Source: an uncultured Eubacteriales bacterium
GTDB lineage: Bacteria > Bacillota > Clostridia > Oscillospirales > Oscillospiraceae
Assembly (NCBI GenBank): GCA_900544705.1
Contig: UQWH01000018.1
Location: 1-32,133, forward strand
Length of the DNA: 32,133 bases
Reading direction: 5' to 3'
The position numbers and the translations under genes were made by a program. The notes below the pieces were generated by a model. That model saw nothing but the letters and a program-made list of their open reading frames with translations, ran no database searches and had not been told where the DNA came from. Below, piece by piece: positions 24,837 through 32,099 of this stretch. The number at the start of each line of letters is the position of its first letter. Position 1 is the stretch's first letter.

Positions 24837-24970
24837 TGCAAGATGGAGAAATGGCAACGGCCACACTCCCGCAGTATAGGACACTATTCTATCATACATT
24901 TTTCCATTCGTCAACGTTTTTTCATAAATTTTATAAAAAATTGGAGTCAGCTTAGCTGACTCCAATTTTT
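24837..24970 (+). ncRNA. Putative divergent small RNA opposite the rpoB promoter
   Basis: On the plus strand a perfect -10 TATAAT (24825-24830) lies 17 bp from TTGCGT (24802-24807), a poor -35. It points away from rpoB. About 100 nt downstream the hairpin at 24936-24970 with TTTTTT also works as a terminator on this strand. Together they would define an RNA of about 134 nt that is antisense to the rpoB promoter. A 38-codon frame starts inside at 24843 but has no ribosome site. This is a weak prediction from signals only. Confidence 0.25.
24886..24914 (-). promoter_or_regulatory. Sigma-A promoter of rpoBC
   Basis: On the minus strand TTGACG (24909-24914) and TAGAAT (24886-24891) are spaced 17 bp. 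The predicted start near 24879 gives a leader of about 160 nt before the rpoB ATG. The promoter lies just after the terminator of the NUDIX gene, so rpoBC starts a new transcription unit here. Confidence 0.85.
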
Positions 24971-24971
24971 T
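24935..24971 (-). terminator. Bidirectional terminator behind the NUDIX gene
   Basis: A 16-bp stem (24936-24951 with 24955-24970), a 3-nt loop and A/T runs on both sides. On the minus strand it ends the mntP-NUDIX transcript just after the stop codon. On the plus strand it could end a divergent transcript from the rpoB leader. Confidence 0.93.
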
Positions 24972-25476
24972 ATTTGAAATACTCGCGGAAAATACGCGCC
25001 AGCGCACGGAAGCGCTGCACATCCGGCTGGGTGATCTCCCCTGCCGCGATCATCTTCTCAAAGGCTGTGCGGTTCACCCACCTCGCGCCGCAGGTTTCCC
25101 CCGGCTGAAAAACAATTTTGGAAAGCGGCACATCCCTGCGCAGCGCGTAGGTATCGGAGATCCATGTTTTCCCACGCACGCTGTCCAGAAAAACGAATTC
25201 CTCCGGCGCGGCGAGGATCCCGGTTTCCTCGCGCAGCTCGCGCACGATCGCCTCGCGGCTCGTCTCTCCGGCGATCACTGCGCCGCCCGTTGTCTCCCAC
25301 AGATTCGGATAGCTCTCTTTCTCCGGGGAACGCTTGGTCAGCAGGAGCTGCCCCGCGCTGTTGAAGATCCAGACAAACACAATCAGGTGGTAATCTCCCG
25401 GCTGCATCGGCACGCCGCGCCGGTGCGTCCGGCCGGTCAGCTGCCGCCGCGCGTCATAAACGTCCCAGAGTTCCAT
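24970..25476 (-). CDS. NUDIX hydrolase
   Basis: A 168-aa cytoplasmic pyrophosphohydrolase. The complete Nudix box G-x5-E-x7-REUxEExGU is present at about residues 65-87 (GAVIAGETSREAIVRELREE then TG), supplying the metal-binding glutamates. The N-terminal part (WDVYDARRQLTGRTHRRG) and LTKRSPEKESYPNLWETTGG resemble the isopentenyl-diphosphate-isomerase-like/YfcD branch of NUDIX proteins, but the substrate cannot be named. The ATG follows the mntP stop directly (TAAATG) with no good Shine-Dalgarno, so it is probably translated by coupling to mntP. A strong terminator follows immediately. Confidence 0.9.
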   Translation of the reverse strand: MELWDVYDARRQLTGRTHRRGVPMQPGDYHLIVFVWIFNSAGQLLLTKRSPEKESYPNLWETTGGAVIAGETSREAIVRELREETGILAAPEEFVFLDSVRGKTWISDTYALRRDVPLSKIVFQPGETCGARWVNRTAFEKMIAAGEITQPDVQRFRALARIFREYFK

Positions 25477-26040
25477 TTAGGCCGCACCGGTCAGATGCTC
25501 GATCAGGATCTTGATGCCCATCAGAACCAGAATGATGCCACCGATGAGCTCGGCCTTCGACTTATATTTGCTGCCGAAGATATTGCCGATCTTCAGGCCC
25601 ACGGCGGAGAACAGGAAGGTCGTCACGCCGGTGATGGCGATGGCCAGCCAGATATTCGTTTCCGTCATGGCGAAGGTCACGCCGGTCGCCAGCGCGTCAA
25701 TGCTCGTCGCGACCGCCAGCGGAAGCATGGTCTTGAAGCCGAAGGAATCGTTCAGCTTCTCCTCCTCGTGGCTGAGCGCCTCGCGGATCATATTCGCACC
25801 GATCAGAACCAGCAGCACGCAGGCGATCCAGTGGTCGAAGCGCTTGATGTACTCGGCAAAGGAGCTGGCAAGCAGGAATCCCAGCAGCGGCATCAATGCC
25901 TGAAAGCCGCCGAAATAGCCGCCGACGATCAGAGCGTGACGTGGCTTGACCTTATTCACAGAAAGGCCCTTGCTGATGGAAACGGCAAACGCATCCATTG
26001 ACAAGGCAATTGCCGTCATGATCAGGTCAAACAGCTTCAT
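25477..26040 (-). CDS. mntP: Manganese efflux pump MntP (YebN family)
   Basis: A 187-aa inner membrane protein with six predicted helices that exports Mn(II). The two halves carry the conserved acidic motifs of the family: ALSMDAFAVSISKGL near residue 15 and LAVATSIDALATGVTFA in the middle. Glycine-rich helices and GGIILVLMGIKILIEHL end the protein. The start at 26040 has GGAGG seven bases upstream. The frame is open 32 codons further upstream, but that stretch crosses a terminator hairpin and is not coding. The gene lies behind tRNA-Leu and its terminator, with only 28 bp between, and forms a pair with the NUDIX gene. No manganese (yybP-ykoY) riboswitch fits in the leader. Confidence 0.95.
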   Translation of the reverse strand: MKLFDLIMTAIALSMDAFAVSISKGLSVNKVKPRHALIVGGYFGGFQALMPLLGFLLASSFAEYIKRFDHWIACVLLVLIGANMIREALSHEEEKLNDSFGFKTMLPLAVATSIDALATGVTFAMTETNIWLAIAITGVTTFLFSAVGLKIGNIFGSKYKSKAELIGGIILVLMGIKILIEHLTGAA

Positions 26041-26068
26041 ACAATTTCCTCCGATGGCGTCAATAGGA

Positions 26069-26109
26069 TAAAAAATAACGCCGGAGCAAAGCGGACTTTG
26101 CTCCGGCGT
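26069..26109 (-). terminator. Intrinsic terminator of tRNA-Leu
   Basis: A 14-bp perfect stem (26078-26091 with 26096-26109), a 4-nt loop and TATTTTTTAT on the minus strand. The stem begins at the last base of the tRNA CCA end. It lies directly before mntP. Confidence 0.88.
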
Positions 26110-26193
26110 GGTGCGAGTGATGCGACTTGAACGCACACGACGGTTGTCACACGCCCCTCAAACGTGCCTGTCTACCTATTCCAGCACACTCGC
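26109..26193 (-). tRNA. tRNA-Leu (anticodon GAG), CCA encoded
   Basis: Read on the minus strand from 26193: acceptor GCGAGTG pairs with CACTCGC, followed by A and an encoded CCA. The D-loop contains GGTAGACAGGC, and the anticodon arm CACG-TTTGAGG-CGTG gives anticodon GAG for CUC codons. A long variable arm (around TGACAACCGTCG) and a T-loop GTTCAAG are present. The long variable arm marks a class II tRNA, as expected for leucine. The 85-nt length is normal. Confidence 0.95.
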
Positions 26194-26212
26194 ATATCCA
26201 ATTTGCTTGTTA

Positions 26213-26241
26213 ATTATAGTGAATTTCCGGCGGTTTGTCAA
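26213..26241 (-). promoter_or_regulatory. Consensus sigma-A promoter of tRNA-Leu
   Basis: On the minus strand TTGACA (26236-26241) and TATAAT (26213-26218) are spaced 17 bp, a perfect match. The predicted start near 26206 is 13 nt before the tRNA. It may also be the only promoter for mntP and the NUDIX gene by read-through. Confidence 0.9.
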
Positions 26242-26265
26242 TACCTAATTTTGCTTTTTTCGGAC

Positions 26266-26294
26266 TTGTGGTTTTTCCACCCTTCTGCTACAAT
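26266..26294 (+). promoter_or_regulatory. Sigma-A promoter of rsmE
   Basis: On the plus strand TTGTGG (26266-26271) and TACAAT (26289-26294) are spaced 17 bp. The start near 26301 leaves a ~20-nt leader that holds AGGAGGG (26307-26313) before the ATG at 26321. It is divergent to the tRNA-Leu promoter. Confidence 0.72.
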
Positions 26295-26320
26295 AAAACA
26301 TACGACAGGAGGGATCCATT

Positions 26321-27052
26321 ATGCCCCGTTTTTTTGTACCGAAACAGGAGATCGGCAGCAGTTTTCTGGTGCTGACCGGTGAAAATGCCGCGCACGCAAA
26401 GGTGCTCCGCCTGAAAAACGGCGACGATGTGACCATCTGCGACGGCGAGGGAACGGACTACATCTGCACCGTGTCCGACGTGGCAAACGGGCAGATCAGT
26501 CTGGTCGTCCACAGCGCCGACCCCTCGCAGAGCGAGCCGAAGGTCGCGTGCAGCGTCTATATGGCCTTTGCCAAGGCCGATAAATTTGAGCACGTCATCC
26601 AGAAGGCGACCGAGCTTGGTGCAGCAGAGCTGGTGTGCTTCCCGTCGGTGCGCTGTGTTTCCCGTCCGGACGAAAAATCGCTGGTGAAAAAACTGGATCG
26701 CTGGCAGAAGATCGCCGCCTCCGCCGCCGAGCAGTCGCGCCGCGGACGCATCCCGCAGGTGATTGCGCTGCCCTCCTATTCTTCGGCCTTGAAGCGCGCC
26801 ACAGAGGCTGACCTTGCGGTCTGCTTCTATGAGAATGAAGAGCAGCTCACCTTCCGCGCGGCGATTGAGGCCGCGCCCTTCCGCACGGCTTCCATTCTGA
26901 CCGGTCCGGAGGGCGGCTTTGAGTCGGAGGAGGTCCGGCAGGCTGCCGAGGCCGGGCTGAAGATCTGCACGCTTGGCAGCCGCATCCTTCGCTGCGAAAC
27001 CGCCCCGCTGTGCGCGCTCTCCGCGCTGATGTACGCCACCGGGGAATTTTAG
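26321..27052 (+). CDS. rsmE: 16S rRNA (uracil1498-N3)-methyltransferase RsmE
   Basis: RsmE methylates N3 of U1498 in 16S rRNA, at the decoding site of the small subunit. The 243-aa protein has the N-terminal PUA-like domain (MPRFFVPKQ, HAKVLRLKNGDDVTICDG) and a SPOUT (trefoil-knot) methyltransferase domain. Conserved segments are KFEHVIQKATELGA, the knot motif LTGPEGGF (193-200) and LGSRILRCETA (218-228) that bind SAM. A strong AGGAGGG site lies 7 nt before the ATG. A terminator follows 15 nt after the stop, so it is probably a single-gene unit. Confidence 0.97.
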   Translation: MPRFFVPKQEIGSSFLVLTGENAAHAKVLRLKNGDDVTICDGEGTDYICTVSDVANGQISLVVHSADPSQSEPKVACSVYMAFAKADKFEHVIQKATELGAAELVCFPSVRCVSRPDEKSLVKKLDRWQKIAASAAEQSRRGRIPQVIALPSYSSALKRATEADLAVCFYENEEQLTFRAAIEAAPFRTASILTGPEGGFESEEVRQAAEAGLKICTLGSRILRCETAPLCALSALMYATGEF

Positions 27053-27067
27053 AGGAACCATTTTTAA

Positions 27068-27105
27068 CGTCCCGCAGAGCTTCCTCTGCGGGACGCATTT
27101 TTTCT
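27068..27105 (+). terminator. Intrinsic terminator of rsmE
   Basis: A 12-bp perfect stem (27068-27079 with 27084-27095), loop CTTC and a T run to 27105 on the plus strand. Confidence 0.93.
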
Positions 27106-27152
27106 CCCCGGCCGCATATCCTGTACCAGACTGCTTTGGGGAGGCTGGTAGG

Positions 27153-28691
27153 ATGGAACGCAACGACTCGATTCTCGGCGGTGCGCTGCTGCTGACCGCC
27201 GCCAACCTCCTGCTCCGCCTGATTTCCATCGTCTTTCAGGTCTTTCTCTCCGCGCAGATCGGCGCGGCCGGTCTCGGCCTGTTACAGCTCGTCTCCACCA
27301 TCGGCGTGTTCGCCATGCTCGTCGGCACCTCCGGGGTTCGCGTTGCCGCCATGTACCTGTCCGCCGAGGAATTCGGCCACCGACGTCCGTCCGGCGTAAA
27401 GGAGGCCATGCGCACCTGCCTGCGCTGGGGCCTGCTGATCAGCAGCGCCGCGGGGCTCCTGCTGTTCGCCCTCTCCGGCTTCTTTGCCGTGCGCTGGCTG
27501 GGCGACGTGCGCGCCGCCTCCAGCCTGCGCATCATGGGGGTACTGCTCCCCTTTTCCTGTCTGTGCGGCATCATGACGGGCTACTTCACCGCCTGCTCCC
27601 GCATCCGTCAGCTGGTCGTGATCGAAATTGCGGAGCGGCTCGTTTCCATGCTGCTCACGGTCGCACTTCTGCTGACCTGGGCGCACGGCAATCTGGAACG
27701 TGCCTGCTGCGCCATCACCTTCGGCAGCTCCGCAGGGTGCATCTTCGATTTCTTTCTTCTCTATTTCATGTATCGCAGGGACATCCGCTGCGTCCCCGCG
27801 CCGGAAACGGATCTGCAGATGCAGAAGCGGATGTTTCGTCTCTGTGTTCCGCTCGCACTGAACGACTATCTCCGCGCCGGGCTGAACACCGCCGAGCAGC
27901 TTCTAATCCCCTACGGCCTTGCCCGCTACGGCGGCTCCGGCGAGGCAGCCATGGCCGCCTACGGCACCATCCACGGCATGGTATTCCCCATTTTGATGTT
28001 CCCCGCCGTGATTCTTTATTCCGTATCCGATCTGCTCGTCCCGGAGCTCTCGCGCTGCCGCGCGATGCGGCGGAACCTGCGCATCGTTGACCTGACAGAC
28101 AAGTGCATCCGCATGGGCAGCCTGTTCGCCGCCGCCGTGAGCGGTTTTCTTTTCGTGACCGCAGACGCGCTGGGCGAGCTGATCTACCACAGCGCCGATG
28201 CCGGGCGGTATCTTCGCGTCTTCGCGCCGATGGTCCTGATGCTCTATCTTGACGCCATTGTCGACGGGATGCTCAAGGGACTTGCCGAACAGGTGAGCTG
28301 CGTGCGCTACAACACCTTCACCTCTGTGCTGGACGTGATCTTCCTCTATCTGCTCCTGCCGCGCCGGGGCATCCGCGCCTATATTCTCACCTTCGCCCTG
28401 ACCCACGCGATCAATCTATTTCTCAGCATCCGGCGGCTTCTGACCGTCACGGCGCACCGGATGCGTCCGGCGGATTTTCTGCGTCCGCTCCTGACCTATG
28501 TTCTTGCGCTGCTTCCCTTTCTGCTGCTGCCTGGCGAGGATTCTCTCCGAACGATCGTCCTGCACGGAGGTGGTTTTCTGGTGCTGCTTATCGCCGGTTT
28601 CGTTCTGTCAGGCGCCTTTGCGCCGCGCGACTACCGCTGGCTGCGCCGCGTCTTTCTCCGCAGCATTGACACCCGCAGAAATTCGGGGTAA
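27153..28691 (+). CDS. MOP-superfamily lipid-linked oligosaccharide flippase, SpoVB-like
   Basis: A 512-aa polytopic membrane protein with about 12-14 hydrophobic helices. The start (SILGGALLLTAANLLLRLIS) and the internal pattern of paired helices place it in the MVF/polysaccharide-transport part of the MOP superfamily, where SpoVB, MurJ and Wzx proteins belong. Likely cargo is a lipid-linked wall or spore-envelope precursor moved to the outer face. SpoVB in Bacillus acts in cortex synthesis, but assignment as the true orthologue is uncertain because the family has several paralogues in spore formers. The ATG has GGGGAGG 8 nt upstream. The next gene begins 24 bp downstream, so the two are probably cotranscribed. 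No promoter is obvious between the rsmE terminator and this start. Confidence 0.83.
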   Translation: MERNDSILGGALLLTAANLLLRLISIVFQVFLSAQIGAAGLGLLQLVSTIGVFAMLVGTSGVRVAAMYLSAEEFGHRRPSGVKEAMRTCLRWGLLISSAAGLLLFALSGFFAVRWLGDVRAASSLRIMGVLLPFSCLCGIMTGYFTACSRIRQLVVIEIAERLVSMLLTVALLLTWAHGNLERACCAITFGSSAGCIFDFFLLYFMYRRDIRCVPAPETDLQMQKRMFRLCVPLALNDYLRAGLNTAEQLLIPYGLARYGGSGEAAMAAYGTIHGMVFPILMFPAVILYSVSDLLVPELSRCRAMRRNLRIVDLTDKCIRMGSLFAAAVSGFLFVTADALGELIYHSADAGRYLRVFAPMVLMLYLDAIVDGMLKGLAEQVSCVRYNTFTSVLDVIFLYLLLPRRGIRAYILTFALTHAINLFLSIRRLLTVTAHRMRPADFLRPLLTYVLALLPFLLLPGEDSLRTIVLHGGGFLVLLIAGFVLSGAFAPRDYRWLRRVFLRSIDTRRNSG

Positions 28692-28715
28692 AATGGCAGC
28701 AAAGGAGGCGTCGCC

Positions 28716-29213
28716 ATGTCTGCCAAATCCGAACCGCAAGCGCTGGTTCACCCCATTCCCCCGCTGTTTGACGCGCAGTCGCGCGTGCTGATTCTCGGTT
28801 CCTTCCCCTCGGTCAAATCCCGTGAGGCGAAGTTCTTCTACGGGCATCCGCAGAACCGCTTCTGGCGCGTTCTTGCCGCGCTGACCGGGTCACCCCTCCC
28901 TGCGACCATTGAGGAAAAGACGCGGCTGATCTTGGAAAACCACTTTGCGCTCTGGGACAGCATCGCGAGCTGCACCATCACCGGCTCTTCCGACAGCAGC
29001 ATCCGCGACGTCGTGCCGAACGATCTGTCCGTTATTTTAGACCATGCGCCCATCGAGAAGATCTTCTGCAACGGCGCAGCCTCCCTTGCCTGTTACCGCC
29101 GGTATATTGAGCCGGTCACGCACCGCGCAGCCTCCGCGCTTCCCTCCACCAGTCCGGCCAATGCCGCATGGACGTTGGAGCGTCTAATCGAAGCCTGGCG
29201 CGTCATATTATGA
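28716..29213 (+). CDS. Uracil-DNA-glycosylase superfamily, family 6-like (DNA-deoxyinosine glycosylase)
   Basis: A 165-aa cytoplasmic protein. LILGSFPSVKSREAKFFYG (about residues 26-43) and the C-terminal LPSTSPANA (142-150) match the two active-site motifs of the HDG branch (family 6) of the UDG superfamily. These enzymes remove hypoxanthine, the deamination product of adenine, from DNA. The GHPQNRFW segment, shared with Mug/TDG-type enzymes, lies at 43-50. The likely role is base excision repair of deaminated bases. AAAGGAGG precedes the ATG. It is downstream of the flippase gene by 24 bp and ends at a terminator. I have not tested activity or excluded another base specificity. Confidence 0.87.
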   Translation: MSAKSEPQALVHPIPPLFDAQSRVLILGSFPSVKSREAKFFYGHPQNRFWRVLAALTGSPLPATIEEKTRLILENHFALWDSIASCTITGSSDSSIRDVVPNDLSVILDHAPIEKIFCNGAASLACYRRYIEPVTHRAASALPSTSPANAAWTLERLIEAWRVIL

Positions 29214-29219
29214 AAAGAA

Positions 29220-29249
29220 CCAGCGGCGTTTACACGCCGCTGGCTTTTT
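29220..29249 (+). terminator. Bidirectional terminator between the glycosylase and the YczE-like gene
   Basis: A 10-bp perfect stem (29220-29229 with 29234-29243), loop TTAC, and CTTTTTA on the plus strand. On the minus strand it is followed by TTCTTTTC and directly follows the stop of the convergent YczE-like gene, so it can serve both. Confidence 0.9.
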
Positions 29250-29937
29250 ACGTTTCAAAGAATTTTCGCAAATTCAGTCTGTCCCGAAAGCAGAATACGG
29301 CTTCCAGCCATTTGCTGCACCATCCGACGAGCGTTCCGTTGACCAATGCGCAGATAACCGTGCCCAGCTTCACACCTTCAAACCGTCCGAATCCGAAAAA
29401 CGCAAAGGACAGCGCGATTCCGATCAGGCAGCTGACACAGTCGTAGATCGTCTTGACCCGGCCGATGTCCTTTCCGCATTTCGCCGCCAGCTCCTTGACG
29501 AACAGCTCGTAAGCCTCCGGCGCAATGTAGGTATGAAACAGCAGCGCCACACCCGCCGCGCAGAAGAGCATCCCAAGAAAATAGCAGGCAATGCGAAACA
29601 CCGTGCCGTGAAGATCGATCCGTGCAACGGCAGAGATGGACAGATCCAACAGAGAACCATAAAGAATTGCCGTAATAAAGGAGAAAAGATACCCCTTTTT
29701 GAACTTTCGCATCATCAGGGAAAGAACGGCCAGCAGCACAGCCTGCAGCACATATTCCGACACGCCAAAGGAATACCATGGCAGGAATTCCGATACCTTC
29801 AGATGCAGCAGATAGGCCGGCGCGACCACCATGGACATTCCGAAATCCGCGCGCTCCATGAGTGCCGTGCCGAGCGCCAGGACGATGATTCCGATCGCAT
29901 AAGCAAGCTCCGTGTAAAACACCCGTTTTGTTTTCAT
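29248..29937 (-). CDS. YczE/YyaS/YitT-like integral membrane protein
   Basis: A 229-aa membrane protein with about five hydrophobic helices. It begins RVFYTELAYAIGIIVLALGTALM and has further helices around EYVLQAVLLAVLSLMM, FRIACYFLGMLFCAAGVALLF and the C-terminal KLGTVICALVNGTLVGW. The pattern (first helix, then MERADFGMSMVVAPAYLL, and the terminal helix) is that of the YczE/YitT-like group of unknown function in Firmicutes. The start at 29937 has GGAGGT five bases upstream; an in-frame ATG at 29964 has none. It is convergent to the glycosylase gene and downstream of the acetyltransferase gene by about 100 bp, with no clear promoter or terminator between. Function unknown. Confidence 0.8.
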   Translation of the reverse strand: MKTKRVFYTELAYAIGIIVLALGTALMERADFGMSMVVAPAYLLHLKVSEFLPWYSFGVSEYVLQAVLLAVLSLMMRKFKKGYLFSFITAILYGSLLDLSISAVARIDLHGTVFRIACYFLGMLFCAAGVALLFHTYIAPEAYELFVKELAAKCGKDIGRVKTIYDCVSCLIGIALSFAFFGFGRFEGVKLGTVICALVNGTLVGWCSKWLEAVFCFRDRLNLRKFFET

Positions 29938-30039
29938 ATTGCACCTCCGTTGAAATAAGCTCACCGTTTGGTACAGAAACGGGAAAAGATGCCTGTATCA
30001 TGCCGGAAATCGGCCGGATTCTCAAGTTCAAATAACTTC

Positions 30040-30711
30040 TCAGAACACCCAGATCGCAGGCAGCTCGGAGAAGGTCATCCCCAGCTTTTCCTGCAAACGC
30101 ATGGAAGCGTCGTTGCCCTCCACCACATGGCAGAACGGCACCCAGCCGCGTTCCAGATGCAGGCGGATGAGGCTGCCCTCCAGCAGATAGCCGTAACCCC
30201 GGCGGCGATATTCCGGGAGAATTTCAAGAAGGCCCATGCTTCCCTCGTCGTGCATTCCGATGAAGCCCGCCAGCGTCCCATTGTCAAAGAGGCCCCACAT
30301 CCGGCCGCAGGCGATGCGGTCGCGCAAATAGTCGAGGTTATTCTGCTCCGGATGGTAGTGCGCCGCCAGAAATTCTGCGTATTCCTGCCCCAGCGGGCGG
30401 ATGTCACAGGGAGCCAGCTCCGGCGGTTGTTTTTTCAAATAGACTGCCTGCACGCAGGGCGTCTGACCGTGCAGGCCAAATTCACGGCAGATCGCATCCG
30501 CGGCATCGTGGCTCCGCACGCAATACTGATCGCAGCGTTCCAGTCCCAACTCACGGACGCGGCGGCAGAGCGTTTCGCCATCCAGAATATCGCTTAAAAT
30601 CGTTCCGTCCGGCCGGGTGACGATTCTTCCCTCCGACCACTGCGCCACGAGCGTTGCGTGCTCGCGCTTGAGCGCTTCTTCGATCTCCACATTTTCAAAT
30701 CGGTTTTGCAT
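30040..30711 (-). CDS. GNAT-family N-acetyltransferase
   Basis: A 223-aa protein with a C-terminal GNAT domain (about residues 100-223). The acetyl-CoA pyrophosphate loop is RRRGYG (169-174), in LLEILPEYRRRGYGYLLEG. The strand before it is GLFDNGTLAGFIGMHDEG, and the C-terminal part contains NDASMRLQEKLGM, a typical GNAT ending. The N-terminal 100 residues are less conserved and could form a second, degenerate GNAT-like half that shapes substrate binding. The substrate is unknown. I chose the ATG at 30711, which has GGAGAG 7 nt upstream. The frame is open to 30903, but that part crosses its promoter and leader. It has its own promoter at 30830-30858. Confidence 0.87.
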   Translation of the reverse strand: MQNRFENVEIEEALKREHATLVAQWSEGRIVTRPDGTILSDILDGETLCRRVRELGLERCDQYCVRSHDAADAICREFGLHGQTPCVQAVYLKKQPPELAPCDIRPLGQEYAEFLAAHYHPEQNNLDYLRDRIACGRMWGLFDNGTLAGFIGMHDEGSMGLLEILPEYRRRGYGYLLEGSLIRLHLERGWVPFCHVVEGNDASMRLQEKLGMTFSELPAIWVF

Positions 30712-30829
30712 TTTGTATCTCTCCGTCGATTTCGCTATTTTGCGGCTGAAAAACAGGGTCCGGGGTCGTGGAGAAGGGCTTACCGAACAAATTGGCAGTA
30801 TGCCTTCCCTGCTCCCGGATTTCAAAAAC

Positions 30830-30858
30830 AATATAGCAGGATTTATCGGAAAGGTCAA
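30830..30858 (-). promoter_or_regulatory. Sigma-A promoter of the GNAT gene
   Basis: On the minus strand TTGACC (30853-30858) and TATATT (30830-30835) are spaced 17 bp. The start near 30823 leaves a leader of about 110 nt. The promoter lies only about 25 bp from the prophage-derived sequence that begins near 30881. Confidence 0.78.
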
Positions 30859-30880
30859 GCGGGATCGGGTTCCCGGGGAA

Positions 30881-31549
30881 AAGCTGGAAACCGACCAGAT
30901 CAAGCTGCAACTTTTACAGCAGGATTACAAAGCCTTTTCCAAGGCGGCGGGTCTGCGCACACAGCACGAGCGGCTGGAAAAGGTGGGTTTTGCATGGAAA
31001 GAGGCCACGGAAAGCCGAAAGGTTGCGGAATCGCATTATAGAGAATGGTCAAAGTCAATTGGTGCAGATAATTCCATAAAAACACTTGCAGAATACTACG
31101 ATGTGAAGTATAATGACTCTCCTCGGTATGAGCTTCTGCAAAGATACGCACACGATGTTGACTCTGGCTGGATTTCCCCACTTTCGCGTTTCGACAATTA
31201 CGAAGCGCTATACAACCAGATTCAAACCGAGATTGTCGGAACGACGGCAAGCAACGGAGTTGTAATAACGGGGCAGTCGCAGCACTTTATGCAACGCGTA
31301 ATCGGTACGATGGTAGACCCGAAAAAGCTCCGCGATAATTTGCAGATCATTCGCCGCTCTGGTGTTGACATCGAAGAAATCAAAGCAGCTATTTTCTCGC
31401 CGGAGAGGGTAGACCTGCCGGTATCTCGCCAAGATGGGATGCGCAGCATCCGATTCATCGGCGAAACGTGTGCTGTGACCGTGAACCCAGATACGGGAAT
31501 GTTAATTCAAACAAATCGGATTCCAGAAAAGAGGAAACAAGATGCTTAA
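30881..31549 (+). pseudogene. Phage minor capsid protein, C-terminal remnant
   Basis: From about 30881 the frame encodes a segment that resembles the C-terminal part of phage minor head proteins. It has the helical LLQQDYKAFSKAAGLRTQHE with RLEKVGF, then a tail domain with GVVITGQSQHFMQRVIG and GETCAVTVNPDTGMLIQT. A complete minor capsid protein of this type would have several hundred further N-terminal residues. Here the frame upstream runs into the promoter and leader of the divergent GNAT gene, and no ribosome site is found at any upstream start, including the ATG at 30800. It is therefore best read as a truncated gene left by a prophage deletion or recombination. GC content drops towards the 3' half. 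The frame overlaps the next small gene by 8 bp. Confidence 0.72.
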
Positions 31550-31742
31550 TGCAAAAATGAGCGAGCAGTCAAGAAATTTTTTGAAAAGAAAGATTCCTGA
31601 ATTTTTCGATTGCACGAACCTCCGGGATGCTTTGCTCTTACTTGATAATCTCATGTGTGACAGTCTGGACGATAACTACAACCCGACGCCGGAAACACGC
31701 GAGATTGAAAGCGTGTATGACGAAATCTACTGCTGCAATTAA
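31542..31742 (+). CDS. Small hypothetical protein (prophage remnant)
   Basis: A 66-aa acidic protein that I do not recognise. It starts MLNAKMSEQSRNFLKRKIPEF and ends in an acidic stretch rich in Asp and Glu with two cysteines (YCCN) at the C-terminus. GAGG precedes the ATG by about 7 nt, and the 8-bp overlap with the minor capsid remnant suggests it was coupled to it. It is placed between phage-type genes and is followed 15 bp later by a yjcQ-like gene, so it is probably a phage accessory gene. No function can be proposed. Confidence 0.68.
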   Translation: MLNAKMSEQSRNFLKRKIPEFFDCTNLRDALLLLDNLMCDSLDDNYNPTPETREIESVYDEIYCCN

Positions 31743-31757
31743 CAGGAGGTACGGCAC

Positions 31758-32072
31758 ATGGACAACTTTAAAGCAGTATACAAGATTCTTACCGCGCTGG
31801 AAAAGGCGATGGATTTGCCGGAATTTGACGTTATGGAGATCGGACCGGATGCCCTCGGCGTATCGAAAGAGCGTTGGAGCCGTTATCTTGAGATGATGGC
31901 AGACGTCGGATATATCAAGGGCGTAACCTTCCGGGCGAACGTCCTCGGCGAAACTGTCGCAAACGCAAAGAATATCCGCATCACCCTGAAAGGGCTGGAA
32001 TATCTGCAAGAGAATTTCATCATGCGGAAGATTTACAATGCAGCGAAAGGCGTTGTAGATATTATTCCGTAA
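31758..32072 (+). CDS. YjcQ-family protein (prophage-associated)
   Basis: A 104-aa protein resembling the YjcQ family, which is widespread in Firmicutes phages and prophages and of unknown function. It shows the family features FKAVYKILTALEKAMDL and GPDALGVSKERWSRYLEMMA (a winged-helix-like arrangement), then DVGYIKGV and ITLKGLEYLQEN. A DNA-binding-like fold is plausible from these features, but that is inference. AGGAGG lies 8 nt before the ATG. It is the last gene of the remnant and is followed by a terminator. Confidence 0.82.
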   Translation: MDNFKAVYKILTALEKAMDLPEFDVMEIGPDALGVSKERWSRYLEMMADVGYIKGVTFRANVLGETVANAKNIRITLKGLEYLQENFIMRKIYNAAKGVVDIIP

Positions 32073-32099
32073 CAGCGGAACAACTGAATGATGATTTAA

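Noticed and set aside
26041..26136. An N-terminal extension of MntP by 32 codons
   Set aside because: It crosses the tRNA-Leu terminator and the 3' end of the tRNA, and the ATG at 26040 has the only good ribosome site and the family N-terminus.
30617..30880. The 5' part of the long frame that leads into the phage capsid remnant
   Set aside because: It runs over the start, leader and promoter of the divergent GNAT gene, has no ribosome site, and its product is unlike phage proteins.
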